Positions 17,530 through 26,371 of a DNA stretch of 64,000 nucleotides are shown here, in pieces. Source of the stretch: an uncultured Roseibium sp. (GTDB lineage: Bacteria; Pseudomonadota; Alphaproteobacteria; Rhizobiales; Stappiaceae); NCBI RefSeq assembly GCF_963675985.1, contig NZ_OY780956.1, positions 62,001 through 126,000 on the forward strand, given 5' to 3'. Under the pieces are notes generated by a model. That model had not been told where the DNA came from, made no database searches, and saw nothing but the letters and a program-made list of their open reading frames with translations. Positions within the stretch are counted from its first letter, which is position 1, and each line of letters starts with the position of its first letter. The translations under genes and the position numbers were made by a program.

Positions 17530-18104
17530 GATGCCACGCCGACATTGGCAACCAGGTCTGGTCGGCCTGCATGGGTGTCCCTGTTTGCCTCTTTCGGGTT
17601 CAGCGCAAGCCAATTGTCGCCGGTCACGCGTATTTTGCCGCCCTGGGCCTGGAACGTCAGTTCAAGGAACGAAAACGGTGCCCCTTGGTCCGGTCCTTCA
17701 GCGGGCGTGTTTTTAAGCCAGGGAAATATCAGGTCGAGTTGAAGTTTTGGCTGGCGAGTTGTTCGTACGGGGTAATACAAGCGTCAGTGTAATGATAACC
17801 AACTTGCGCGAAGTCACTCCAGCAGCGCGAGCAGGCTCTCTGCCGTTGCATGTATTGTTTTTTCCGGACTGCGAGGCGACCATCCAAATGTGTTGATAGC
17901 CCTTGCGCTGGATGTCCGCCGGTACTTTCCCAGCTGCGGCGTTACGTTGCGTAGAGCTGGCGCAAACTTTGCGTCACGCCCTTCATACATCGTCGCTACG
18001 ATTGTTTTTGCAGAATATTTTTAAAAGAATACCCGCTACAGAAGTTTGCGAATGCGAATTGGCTAATGATGCGGCAACCTGGATGAAGGAACGTATAGAT
18101 AATT
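17530..18104. other. Intergenic region, no supported gene
   Basis: About 575 bases separate the TetR and XRE genes. A minus-strand frame shows a protein-like stretch (LELTFQAQGGKIRVTGDNW) but has no recognised family and runs into the TetR gene antisense, so I do not call it. The last 150 bases are AT-richer and should hold the XRE gene promoter. Confidence 0.5.
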
Positions 18105-18692
18105 ATGCTGGATCAATCATTTGACATTGGTGCGCGTCTTCTGGCGATGCGTAAGGCAGCCAGACTGTCCCAGCGCCAGCTCGCCGAGCGGGCCGGGGTT
18201 CCGCATGCGCAGATTTCCATCATTGAGAAGAATAAATCCAGCCCATCTATTGCTACCTTGCGCAGGGTATTGAGCGGAATGGGGCTGAGCATGGCGGACT
18301 TCTTCGATGAGGAAAGGGCCGCTCCCGAAGGTCCGTTCTTCACGCCGGAAGACCTGATCGACCTCACTTCCAAGCTGCCGGTGTCGGGCGCTCCGGATGC
18401 CAGCGGTCGCATGGCCTTTCGCCAGATCGGCGATGCGCACAAGCACAACCTCCAGATCATGCACGAGGTCTATGAACCCGGTGCGGATACAGGGGAAACT
18501 TTCCTGGAGCATTTTTCCAATGAAGGAGGTTATGTCATCGAGGGAGCCCTGGAGCTAACTGTGGGAGATCAGGTGAAGGTGCTCAAGCCGGGGGAGTCCT
18601 ACCTGTTCGACAGCCGTATCCCGCACCGCTTCCGCAATGTCCATGACGGCAACACGGTCGTGATTTCCGCCTGTACACCGCCCTATCTATAA
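18105..18692 (+). CDS. XRE-family regulator with C-terminal cupin domain (PuuR-like)
   Basis: The protein has an N-terminal lambda-repressor-type helix-turn-helix (LSQRQLAERAGVPHAQISIIEKNKSSPS, residues about 20-50). A C-terminal cupin barrel follows (EHFSNEGGYVIEGALELTVGD, ESYLFDSRIPHRF). Regulators with this layout, such as PuuR, repress polyamine and GABA-type catabolic genes and sense a small amine or acid through the cupin. It is followed in the same direction by a GabT-like aminotransferase, matching that role. A 12-base inverted repeat between the two genes is a candidate binding site. Length 195 residues, as expected. Confidence 0.9.
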   Translation: MLDQSFDIGARLLAMRKAARLSQRQLAERAGVPHAQISIIEKNKSSPSIATLRRVLSGMGLSMADFFDEERAAPEGPFFTPEDLIDLTSKLPVSGAPDASGRMAFRQIGDAHKHNLQIMHEVYEPGADTGETFLEHFSNEGGYVIEGALELTVGDQVKVLKPGESYLFDSRIPHRFRNVHDGNTVVISACTPPYL

Positions 18693-18698
18693 TCGGTA

Positions 18699-18730
18699 AA
18701 AATATTGAGCGATTGATTGCTCGATATTTT
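18699..18730. promoter_or_regulatory. Inverted repeat upstream of the GabT-like gene, candidate operator
   Basis: AAAATATTGAGC and GCTCGATATTTT form 12-base arms with one mismatch around an 8-base spacer. It lies between the XRE-cupin stop and the aminotransferase start. The TTGAGC half-site recurs upstream of the TPP-enzyme and IclR genes nearby. It could also act as a weak terminator. Confidence 0.5.
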
Positions 18731-18770
18731 GCGCAATGATAGTCTTCCTGCTTTCAGAAAGGAGGCTTCC

Positions 18771-20072
18771 ATGTCGCAGAATACGGAATTGGCGCAACGT
18801 CGCGCCGCAGCAGTTGCCCGGGGCGTCGCCGGCAAGGGGATTTACGTCGCCCGCGCTCAAAACTCTGAGCTATGGGATGCCGATGGGCGTCGCTATCTCG
18901 ACTTCACGGCGGGGATCGCGGTGAACAACACCGGCCACCGGCATCCGAAGGTGATGGCAGCGGTCACGGAGCAGGCAGAGGCCTTCACGCACACCTGCTT
19001 TCATGTCGGTCCGTTCGAAGCCTATGTCCGTCTGTGCGAGCGGTTGAACGGGTTGGTTGACACCGGCGGCGAAAACCGGTCGGCACTGCTGACCACCGGA
19101 GTGGAAGCGGTCGAGAATGCGGTCAAGATGGCCCGCGCTTACACCAGCCGATCCGGCGTGATCGCTTTCAGCGGCGCGTTCCATGGCCGGACGTTGCTGG
19201 GCATGGCGCTCACCGGCAAGTCGCATCCCTATAAGACCGGTTTCGGGGGCATGCCTGCGGAAATCTATCACGCGCCCTTTCCGAATCCGTTCCTGGGCGT
19301 GTCGACTGAGGACGCTCTTGCCGGTCTGGAGCGGATCCTGGCCAGCGATATCTGCGCCGATCGTGTTGCGGCCTTTGTGGTCGAGCCGGTCCAGGGGGAG
19401 GGCGGTTTCAATGTCGCGCCGTTCGACTTCCTTGCTGCACTTCGTGAGATTGCCGATCGGCACGGGATCGTCCTGATCTTCGATGAAGTCCAGGGCGGCA
19501 TTGCACGAACCGGCCGGATGTTATCCTGCGAGCATTCCGGAGTGAAGCCGGATCTCGTGACGCTGGCCAAGGGGCTGGCTGGAGGCTTTCCGCTGTCCGC
19601 TGTCGCCGGCAAGGCGGACATCGTCGACGCGCCCGGTGCCGGCGGCCTGGGGGGAACCTATGCCGGCAATCCGCTTGCGGTCGCTGCGGCGAATGCGGTT
19701 CTCGATGTCATCGAAGAGGAAGGTCTGTGTGAACGTGCCGTCGCCATCGGTGAAGCGATCCGCACCCGGCTGACGGCGCTGGCGAACAGGCCTGGTTTCG
19801 AAGCCGTCGGCGATATTCGTGGTCTCGGTGCCATGATGGCTTTCGAACTGGTGGAAGACCGGCAATCGAAGGCCGCGGCGCCCGGACTGGCCAATGACAT
19901 TGTCGCAAAGGCGGAGGACCTTGGGTTGATTATCCTGTCCTGTGGCACCCGCGCCAATGTCGTACGGCTGCTGACGCCGCTCACCATCCCGGATGTGCAT
20001 CTGCAGGAGGGGCTGGACCTCCTGGAGCAGGCAATCACCGCCTCAATCGGCCAGCTCAGCAAGGCGGCCTGA
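18771..20072 (+). CDS. gabT: 4-aminobutyrate aminotransferase-like class III aminotransferase
   Basis: This PLP enzyme transfers the terminal amino group of GABA or a similar omega-amine to 2-oxoglutarate. It shows the class III landmarks: DFTAGIAVNNTGH, TTGVEAVENAVKMAR, FHGRTLLGMALTG, EPVQGEGGF, the PLP Asp in FDEVQGGIARTG and the Schiff-base lysine in TLAKGLAGGFPLSAV. The start is the ATG after AGGAGG. A longer frame exists but lacks a ribosome site. At 433 residues it matches bacterial GabT. Context (PuuR-like regulator, polyamine-type transporter downstream) supports an amine-catabolic role. Substrate specificity between GABA and related amines is not resolved. Confidence 0.88.
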   Translation: MSQNTELAQRRAAAVARGVAGKGIYVARAQNSELWDADGRRYLDFTAGIAVNNTGHRHPKVMAAVTEQAEAFTHTCFHVGPFEAYVRLCERLNGLVDTGGENRSALLTTGVEAVENAVKMARAYTSRSGVIAFSGAFHGRTLLGMALTGKSHPYKTGFGGMPAEIYHAPFPNPFLGVSTEDALAGLERILASDICADRVAAFVVEPVQGEGGFNVAPFDFLAALREIADRHGIVLIFDEVQGGIARTGRMLSCEHSGVKPDLVTLAKGLAGGFPLSAVAGKADIVDAPGAGGLGGTYAGNPLAVAAANAVLDVIEEEGLCERAVAIGEAIRTRLTALANRPGFEAVGDIRGLGAMMAFELVEDRQSKAAAPGLANDIVAKAEDLGLIILSCGTRANVVRLLTPLTIPDVHLQEGLDLLEQAITASIGQLSKAA

Positions 20073-20080
20073 TCACAAGT

Positions 20081-20116
20081 GGCAAGGCATCGGAGCCTAA
20101 GCCCCGATGCCTTGCC
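20081..20116. terminator. Bidirectional terminator between convergent genes
   Basis: A perfect 13-base inverted repeat (GGCAAGGCATCGG / CCGATGCCTTGCC) with a 10-base loop lies between the ends of the aminotransferase and the converging TPP-enzyme gene. No long T tract follows, but position and stem strength fit a shared terminator. Confidence 0.75.
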
Positions 20117-20146
20117 TCATTCGTCTGACTTATTGGACGCGCGGTC

Positions 20147-21694
20147 TTACAGGACGGCTTCGATCAGCCGGGGTCCGGTCTGCGCGTAGGAAGCTTCCAA
20201 AGCAGCGGCCAGTCCTTTCAGGTCCGTAACCCTTGCCGCGGAAACTCCGTGACCTTCGGCGAGTTTCACCCAGTCCGGTTCGGGGTCGGCCAGGCTCATC
20301 AGCGGGATCGTGCTCTCAGATGGCGAGCCGGCGCCGATCTTCGACATCTCGTTGTTCAGGATTTTATACGACCTGTTGGCCAGGATCACGACCGTGACGT
20401 TCAGTTTCGAACGCGCCATCGTCCACAGGCTCTGCAGCGTGTAGAAGGCGGATCCGTCGCCGGTGATGGACAACACGCGTCTATCCGGGCAGGCGACGGC
20501 GGCGCCGACCGCGACCGGCAAGGAATAGCCGATGGAGCCGCCCCGGTTGTTGAGCCAGTCATGGGCGACGCTCCGGCCACACGCCGGAAACAGGTGCACG
20601 CCATTGGTAATGGATTCGTCCACGACGATCGTCTGCTCCGGCAGGGTTCGGGCCACGAGCGCGCCGAGTCCTTCAGGGGTGATTGCGGCATCGCCGTCAT
20701 AGTCAGGAAGCGGTTCTTGAACATTGTCGGAAGGTTCGACGCCGAGGGCCGCGGCAAGGGCTGAAAGGCTTTCCTCCAGGTCCGAAAGGGGCGCGCTGAA
20801 GGCGATCGCCTTCGCGGAGGGTGGCAGCAGGCGGCTGGGGCGGTCCGGGTAGGCGAAGAAGGCGACGGGCTCGCGGGCTCCGACCAGGACGATGGTCTCG
20901 ACGCTCTTTAGGGCCTCGGTAGCGAAGTCCACGTGGAAGGGGAGGCGGGACAGGGGCGGCGTGTCTCCGCCGCGCTCCATTCGTGCAACGGCGGCTTCCG
21001 CCAGCACCCGGCATCCGGTTGCCCGGCTGATGGCATCGGCTAGTTTGGCGGCCCGGGACGTAATGCAGGCATTGCCGATCAGGAGGGTCGTCTGAGGGCC
21101 CTTTTTCAGGGCGTCGACCGCGGCTGAGAGTTGCGATGCATCGTAGGTTTCGAGCGGTTCGGGACGAGCGGTTGCGGAGGTCTCGCCGGCGGGATCCCAG
21201 GCAACGTCATTGGGAACGACCAGCGTCGCCACGCGCGCCGAAGGCCCGGAAATCGCGGCAAGCATTTCGGATGTCAGCCGGGGGATTTCAGCGGCGGTCT
21301 GCGGCGTTCCCACCCAGTCGCTCACCGGTGCGGCCAGACCTTCGATGTCTGCCGTCAGCGGCGCGTTGAATTGCATGTGGTAGGTCGCATGCTCGCCGAC
21401 GATGTTGATCACCGGCGTGGCGGCTTTCTTGGCGTTGTGAAGATTTGCCAGGCCGTTGGCCAGGCCCGGGCCGAGGTGAAGCAGCGTGGCGGCGGGTTTG
21501 CCGCGCATTCGCGCATAGCCGTCCGCCGCGCCGGTCGCGACGCCTTCGAACAGGCAGAGGTGGGATTTGATACGTCCCTCCCGGCCGAAAGCGGAAAGCA
21601 GATGCATCTCCGTGGTTCCCGGGTTGGCGAAACAGGTATCCACACCGGCGTCTGCAAGAGCGCCTGCCAGGTTATCTGCACCGTTTTTCATCAT
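20147..21694 (-). CDS. Thiamine-diphosphate enzyme, acetolactate synthase/benzoylformate decarboxylase-like
   Basis: This ThDP-dependent enzyme cleaves or joins C-C bonds next to a carbonyl, typically decarboxylating a 2-oxo acid. It has the catalytic glutamate block (CLFEGVATGAADGYARM), a central domain and the ThDP motif GDGS at ITGDGSAFYT, ending in NRSYKILNNEM. At 515 residues it is shorter than biosynthetic IlvB, and no regulatory subunit gene is adjacent, so a catabolic decarboxylase is more likely than branched-chain synthesis. The start is at paired ATG codons giving MMKNGADNLAGALADAG. The longer frame adds 34 residues without similarity. It is transcribed towards the aminotransferase gene. 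Confidence 0.82.
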   Translation of the reverse strand: MMKNGADNLAGALADAGVDTCFANPGTTEMHLLSAFGREGRIKSHLCLFEGVATGAADGYARMRGKPAATLLHLGPGLANGLANLHNAKKAATPVINIVGEHATYHMQFNAPLTADIEGLAAPVSDWVGTPQTAAEIPRLTSEMLAAISGPSARVATLVVPNDVAWDPAGETSATARPEPLETYDASQLSAAVDALKKGPQTTLLIGNACITSRAAKLADAISRATGCRVLAEAAVARMERGGDTPPLSRLPFHVDFATEALKSVETIVLVGAREPVAFFAYPDRPSRLLPPSAKAIAFSAPLSDLEESLSALAAALGVEPSDNVQEPLPDYDGDAAITPEGLGALVARTLPEQTIVVDESITNGVHLFPACGRSVAHDWLNNRGGSIGYSLPVAVGAAVACPDRRVLSITGDGSAFYTLQSLWTMARSKLNVTVVILANRSYKILNNEMSKIGAGSPSESTIPLMSLADPEPDWVKLAEGHGVSAARVTDLKGLAAALEASYAQTGPRLIEAVL

Positions 21695-22169
21695 GTTTTC
21701 AGCTGCCCTTAGATTGTGCAATTGAGCGTAAGGCTCGAAATGAACTTGGACGCAAGCCTGTTCCAATGGGTTTCGTGTGTCAATAATAATGAGCAATATG
21801 ATGGCGGGATATCTCTACGGCGTGCCCGATGAATGAAAACTGCCCATTGAGAGTTTGATGGCCAAATCTGAGGTGGTGTGGTTTCTTGGATTTCATAAAT
21901 ATCTGAAAAATATAAAAGAAAATAGAAAAATTTACCGGGGTCGCTTGTCTTGCAGGGGTTGCCGATCAGTTGCGCTCTGCCTGGTTGTTGTTTTCAATGG
22001 CGTGGATCTTGAAGTTGAGCCAAAGCGGTTATCAAAATATCGCTCAAAAAAATATCCAAAAGATTTTCAGTCCTAAGCCGTTGAAAACTAACGGCTTGCC
22101 ATTCGGTCAGCCGGAAGGGGGGCTTCAAATTGCGCGATTCCAGTTTGACATAGATCAAACTTGGACGGC
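21695..22169. other. Divergent promoter region with TTGAGC-type boxes
   Basis: This AT-rich stretch between the divergent TPP-enzyme and IclR genes has no coding frame I can support. It contains TTGAGC-GTAAG-GCTCGA at 21722-21738, about 30 bases before the TPP-enzyme start. It also has TTGAGCGATATTTTG on the minus strand at 22033-22047. Both resemble the inverted repeat before the GabT-like gene, suggesting a shared regulator. Confidence 0.5.
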
Positions 22170-22940
22170 ATGATATTTTTTATGGATACAAAGTATACAA
22201 ATAGAATACAAAAAGAAGAGGGTGGCGTTCGACCTTTGTCGACCGTCATCAAGACCTTGGCGGTGCTTGATCTTCTTGCCGAAAAATCGAAGGGGATGCG
22301 CCTCGTCGATGTGGCCCGCGAACTGAACCTGCAGCGGGCGACCGCATACCAGCGGCTGCTGACCCTGGTGGAAGCCGGCTGGATCGAGATCGACGATCAG
22401 GGGCATTACCGCCTGTCCATGCACTCGGCCCGGATTGCGGCAGCGGCGCTGGAACAGGCCGATCTCGGAACCCGGGCTGAATCGGTCATGACCCACCTCG
22501 TGGAGGAGGTCCGGGAGACCGCGTCCCTTGCGGTTCTCGACCAGGGGCAACCCTGCATCATATCCCGTGTCGAATCCCAGAGCCTCCTGCGTGCCGAGCA
22601 GAAGATCGGCACCGTTCTCTCTCTCACGGGCTCGGCATCCGGCCGCGTGCTCGTGGCGTTCGGGGATGAGGAGATGTTGTCCCGTCTGCGTCAGAACGGC
22701 CACGACCTGCCGGACGAGGACATTCTCGAGGAAATTCGAGCCACCGGCTATGCGATCTCCAGCGGCTACACGCACAGCGGCGTCAAGGGGATCGCCGCTC
22801 CGGTCTTCGATCTTCAGGACCGTTGCCGTGCCACGCTTTCGCTGGTCGCGCCCGAAACCCGCTTCGACCTGGAGCAGCTGAAAGCACCGCTCATCGAGGC
22901 CGCCCATGCAATCACCCGTATCCTCAAGGGAGGCAAGTGA
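22170..22940 (+). CDS. IclR family transcriptional regulator
   Basis: The N-terminal winged helix (IKTLAVLDLLAEKSKGMRLVDVARELNLQRATAYQRL) binds DNA. The C-terminal IclR effector domain follows, including VLDQGQPCIISRVESQ and the conserved ATGYAISSGYTHSGVKGIAAPVFD-type region. It is the first gene of a run that continues with two uncharacterised proteins, a dipeptidase homologue and an ABC transporter, and is probably autoregulated with them. Two ATGs 12 bases apart could start it and neither has a convincing ribosome site, so the first 5-10 residues are uncertain. Confidence 0.88.
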   Translation: MIFFMDTKYTNRIQKEEGGVRPLSTVIKTLAVLDLLAEKSKGMRLVDVARELNLQRATAYQRLLTLVEAGWIEIDDQGHYRLSMHSARIAAAALEQADLGTRAESVMTHLVEEVRETASLAVLDQGQPCIISRVESQSLLRAEQKIGTVLSLTGSASGRVLVAFGDEEMLSRLRQNGHDLPDEDILEEIRATGYAISSGYTHSGVKGIAAPVFDLQDRCRATLSLVAPETRFDLEQLKAPLIEAAHAITRILKGGK

Positions 22941-22944
22941 GCCG

Positions 22945-24663
22945 ATGTCGCTCCCGCTTCATCAACATGGCCCGGACGGTAAGCCGGCGATCCGCAATTG
23001 GCAGGCCGTTATGCAGCCGAAGCGCCTTGCCGCGATGCAGCCGAGCCGCTTCAGCGGCGTGCGCGCTTTCGTCGCCAAAATGGTCCGGGAACGCTGGGAT
23101 ATTTCACTTCAGCGTTTCGACATCGACGAAACTGCCAGCGGAACCGTCGTTTACTCCATCCGGACGCCGAAGCAGGAATTCAGCTTCATAGCCTTCTCCT
23201 ACCCGCCAAGTGCGCAGGGGCGAACCGGCCGCATCATCGGCCGCGCCTGGGACATGATGGGCACCTTGAATGAAGGTCCGGCAACGGAAACGGATATTGA
23301 ATCGGCACGGGTCGAACTGCCCAAGCTTTATTCCGGCAGGGCGACGCCAAACGCCCTCGTCTGGTGCCGATCGAACCGGTCCATGCGTGCGTTCACGTCG
23401 ACCCTGGAGGCCTTGGCCGGCGGTGAGCAGCCGAAGCTCGAGGATCTGAATGCGGTCTGCTATCTGATGCGCAACACCGGCCTCGATGGCAACGGCACGT
23501 TCGGTACCCGGTCGTTCCCGTCGCTCGGTCCGGATCACGCGCTTGGCGGCGTCCTGGAAGCCCAGCTTCTCGTTGGCTATCTCATGCGCGAATATGCTTG
23601 CGACCTGGTCAGCCGTCTGGCGCAGCTGAAGTCCGAAAAGGCTGTTCCGCTTGCGCCGGAGCTCCGTCGATATCTCGGCGTCGGCAACGGCTCCGCGCTG
23701 GGGCTGATTTTCTTCATTCACCGGCATCCGCGCCTGCTCAATTCCTGGCTGAAAGGCCGTGAAACCGTCATTGCGCAAGCCCTGGGTCTGACGCTTGGGG
23801 CAGAGGATCCTGGGGTTGAGACACTTATGAGCCTGGTCGAGCGGGCAGTTACTTTCCGCCGTGAGGACCGGGCTCATTATGAAACCTTCGCCTCGAGCCA
23901 GAAGGTGGCGGAAGAGCTTGAGATCATCCTGGCCGATCTCAAGGCGTTCCGGGCTTCCGGAGAGATCGAGGGTGTCGTACCGGACTACCCCTTCGATGTC
24001 CTTGCCCGGAAATATGAGGGTTGCTTCGAACCGGAAACCTACGAGACCTTCCTGTCGCTCCTGATCGAGCTGCTGCCGGAGGCCGCGGATGCGCTGGCGA
24101 CAGAGGCCGGCGGTGCCGACGAGCTCGCGGTCAATCCTTGCGAAACGGTTCAGGATCTCAAGGATCTGCTCAAGGCCGAATACCAATGGGCGTTCGACCT
24201 CGACATGACGGGTCCAGGGGCTCGTGAATTCGTTTGGTACAAGTCGGAAACCGCCGAGGAACCCCGGCGGGGCGCGCGCAGTGAGGTGCCCGAGGCCCGC
24301 GATCTCGGCCTGGACGTGCCGGGCGGCATTCAGGCCCTCAGTGCCGATCTCGAGGCGGAAGCGCCGGACATGACCATGGCACGGTTCCTGCTCAAATATC
24401 CCGCGCACCGGCTCATGGTGGCCCGGGCCCAAAGCCTCAAGGGACAGCACTTCCACACCCCGCATGCCAACATCAATGCGGACGATTTCGTGCCGATTGA
24501 TCTGGTGCGCCTGATGAACGTGGCGTTTCACGGTATCGACAAGACGCGTGACTACCTCAACCGCAATCTGCGTGGCGTTCTCTATCACGGCGCTCCCACG
24601 CCGGACGACATTCGCGCCGGTCGTGGCGAAACCTGGTTCTACCCGGCCGAACCGACAGTGTGA
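22945..24663 (+). CDS. Uncharacterised 572-residue protein of the IclR-dipeptidase cluster
   Basis: I do not recognise the family. The protein is soluble, with no signal peptide or transmembrane span. It looks like one continuous globular domain with tryptophan- and arginine-rich patches (MVRERWDISLQRFDID, NALVWCRSNRSMRAF). A glycine-rich stretch (NTGLDGNGTFGTRSF) follows, then a long helical second half. The C-terminus has paired histidines in KGQHFHTPHANINADDF and ends with NLRGVLYHGAPTPDDI. The ATG follows AGGGAGGCAAG only four bases after the IclR stop, and it overlaps the next unknown gene. The tight packing indicates a shared pathway with the dipeptidase homologue. No function is assigned. 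Confidence 0.85.
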   Translation: MSLPLHQHGPDGKPAIRNWQAVMQPKRLAAMQPSRFSGVRAFVAKMVRERWDISLQRFDIDETASGTVVYSIRTPKQEFSFIAFSYPPSAQGRTGRIIGRAWDMMGTLNEGPATETDIESARVELPKLYSGRATPNALVWCRSNRSMRAFTSTLEALAGGEQPKLEDLNAVCYLMRNTGLDGNGTFGTRSFPSLGPDHALGGVLEAQLLVGYLMREYACDLVSRLAQLKSEKAVPLAPELRRYLGVGNGSALGLIFFIHRHPRLLNSWLKGRETVIAQALGLTLGAEDPGVETLMSLVERAVTFRREDRAHYETFASSQKVAEELEIILADLKAFRASGEIEGVVPDYPFDVLARKYEGCFEPETYETFLSLLIELLPEAADALATEAGGADELAVNPCETVQDLKDLLKAEYQWAFDLDMTGPGAREFVWYKSETAEEPRRGARSEVPEARDLGLDVPGGIQALSADLEAEAPDMTMARFLLKYPAHRLMVARAQSLKGQHFHTPHANINADDFVPIDLVRLMNVAFHGIDKTRDYLNRNLRGVLYHGAPTPDDIRAGRGETWFYPAEPTV

Positions 24664-25373
24664 GCTTCTCCCAAATGACCCAGACCTTAAGAATAATGCC
24701 GCGCGAAATGCGTCTCATGTCGGAGCGGATCCTGTCCCTGACGGCCCTGCCGAAGGGCTTTGCGTTGATGGTACAGGACGTCGTCATGTACTCCGAAAAA
24801 ATGGGTTTCGGCGGCTTCGCACATCTGGAAAAGCGCCTGCCTGAACTACTGGAGGCCGATCCGGCAAAGATCCGTATTACCCGGGAAGGCGAGGGCGAAA
24901 TCGCCCTGGATGCCGGCGGGCAGCACGCCTGGTTCGTGGTTCCATCCCTGATCGACCTGCTTGTCGAAGGGGTTGTTGCCGATGGAACCGCCCGGGTCGA
25001 GATTTTCAATATCGCCGATCCGGCGGAACTGGGGATCGCGTCGGGCCTGGGCGGGCGTGCCGGTATTTCCGTCGAGTGCCGGATCGGCAAGAACTCCATG
25101 GTGATGGCCTCGAAAGCCGCTACCGTTTCCGATCCTGTTCTTCAGGCTGCGCTTGAAGACGGCTGCATGATCGAAGCGGACCAATGGTGGCGGATCTATC
25201 ATCTGGCCCAGACGGCGCTCACCCCGGATTCAGTCGTATCCCGGCGTCATGCCGGTCCGCTCATCGTCACCGAGGACGGCAAGGTCATCGGCCGCACCGA
25301 CAATGACGACGACACCGACATCAGTTTTCTGTCCAACGTTGCAAAGAGTGAAACAAGCGAGGCGGCCCGATGA
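24660..25373 (+). CDS. Uncharacterised 237-residue protein, partner of the upstream unknown
   Basis: The family is not confidently recognised; it may belong to a DUF of about 200 residues found in Rhodobacteraceae. It is soluble. The N-terminus is basic (LRIMPREMRLMSERILSL). The body contains a tandem beta-rich pattern (GEIALDAGGQHAWFVVPSLIDLL) and a conserved-looking patch KNSMVMASKAATVSDPVLQAALEDGCMIEADQWWRIY. The C-terminal 30 residues are acidic and probably disordered. The GTG start overlaps the upstream TGA, and its own stop overlaps the start of the dipeptidase homologue, so all three are translationally coupled. An ATG 15 bases downstream is an alternative start. Confidence 0.8.
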   Translation: MSFSQMTQTLRIMPREMRLMSERILSLTALPKGFALMVQDVVMYSEKMGFGGFAHLEKRLPELLEADPAKIRITREGEGEIALDAGGQHAWFVVPSLIDLLVEGVVADGTARVEIFNIADPAELGIASGLGGRAGISVECRIGKNSMVMASKAATVSDPVLQAALEDGCMIEADQWWRIYHLAQTALTPDSVVSRRHAGPLIVTEDGKVIGRTDNDDDTDISFLSNVAKSETSEAAR

Positions 25374-26338
25374 TTATCGATGGTCTGCAATGCGGGCATT
25401 TTGACCGCCAGGCATTCTCTTCCCTAAAAACTGCAGGGGTCGGTGGGGTCGTGGTCACCTGCGGCTTCTGGGAAGGCGCCGTCGAATCCCTGGATTCGCT
25501 GGGTAACTGGCGGGACCTGGTTCGCGAAAACGCCGACATCGCCTCGATTGCGACGACGCCGGAAGAGATTACGGCGGCATCGGATCAGGGCAAGGTCGGT
25601 GTCATCTTGGGCTACCAGAACGCCAATCTGTTCGAGGGCCGTATCCGCTTCGTGGAGCTGTTCGCAGAACTGGGCGTACGTGTGGTCCAGTTGACCTACA
25701 ACAACCAGAACGAACTGGCCGGCAGTTGTTACGAGGCCGAGGATTCCGGTCTTGCCCGCTTCGGCAAGGAAGTGGTTCGGGAGATGAACCGGGCCGGCAT
25801 GCTGGTGGATTGTTCCCACGTCGGCAATCGCTCGACGCTCGATGCGATCGAAGTGTCCGAGAAGCCGATCGCCGTGACCCATGCCAACGCGGACTCCCTG
25901 TTTCCCCACAAGCGCAACAAGACCGACAATGTGCTGCGGGCGCTACGCGACAGCGGCGGGGTCATCGGGTGTGCGGCTTACCGCAACATCACCGGTGACG
26001 ACTACTGCAAGTCGATCGAGGCCTGGTGCACCATGGTTGCCCGAACGGTCGATATCGCAGGCATCGATTCCGTCGCAATCGGAACCGACCGCAGCCACAA
26101 CTTCACACCCCCCGACTACGCCTGGATGCGCCAGGGGCGCTGGACCCGTGGCGTCGACTACGGCGCTGCGTCCGCTGCCCGTCCCGGCAAGGCGCCGCCG
26201 CCGGACTGGTTCCAGACCGTCGAGGACATGAACGTCATACCTAACGGCCTCCGCACAGTGGGTTTTTCGGAAGAAGAGGTCGACAAGATAACCCACGGGA
26301 ACTGGCTCCGTCTCTACGGAGAAACGTTCCGGAAATAA
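25370..26338 (+). CDS. Membrane-dipeptidase-like (M19) protein with altered zinc ligands
   Basis: The fold is a TIM barrel of the renal dipeptidase family, which cleaves dipeptides and D-amino-acid amides. Family landmarks are visible: LTYNNQNELAGSCYE, the histidine in LVDCSHVGNRST, the histidine in AVTHANADSL and RNKTDNVLRALRDSGG. However, the usual His-X-Asp at the start (IDGHND) reads IDGLQC, and the bridging glutamate aligns with Gln83 in LGYQNANLF. Three of the five usual metal ligands are therefore changed. A His-Phe-Asp two residues further on might substitute. There is no signal peptide, so it acts in the cytoplasm. It is coupled to the upstream unknown gene. Confidence 0.82.
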   Translation: MIIDGLQCGHFDRQAFSSLKTAGVGGVVVTCGFWEGAVESLDSLGNWRDLVRENADIASIATTPEEITAASDQGKVGVILGYQNANLFEGRIRFVELFAELGVRVVQLTYNNQNELAGSCYEAEDSGLARFGKEVVREMNRAGMLVDCSHVGNRSTLDAIEVSEKPIAVTHANADSLFPHKRNKTDNVLRALRDSGGVIGCAAYRNITGDDYCKSIEAWCTMVARTVDIAGIDSVAIGTDRSHNFTPPDYAWMRQGRWTRGVDYGAASAARPGKAPPPDWFQTVEDMNVIPNGLRTVGFSEEEVDKITHGNWLRLYGETFRK

Positions 26339-26371
26339 GCAGTCAAAGGACATCACAAAGAGGGGTTTCAA

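Noticed and set aside
17205..17780. 191-residue minus-strand frame with a protein-like N-terminal part
   Set aside because: Half of it is antisense to the TetR gene, and the remainder matches no family I know. It is noted only in the gap entry.
23104..24588. 494-residue open frame on the minus strand
   Set aside because: It is antisense to the 572-residue gene, which has a proper ribosome site and coupling. The frame is the mirror of strong third-position GC bias.
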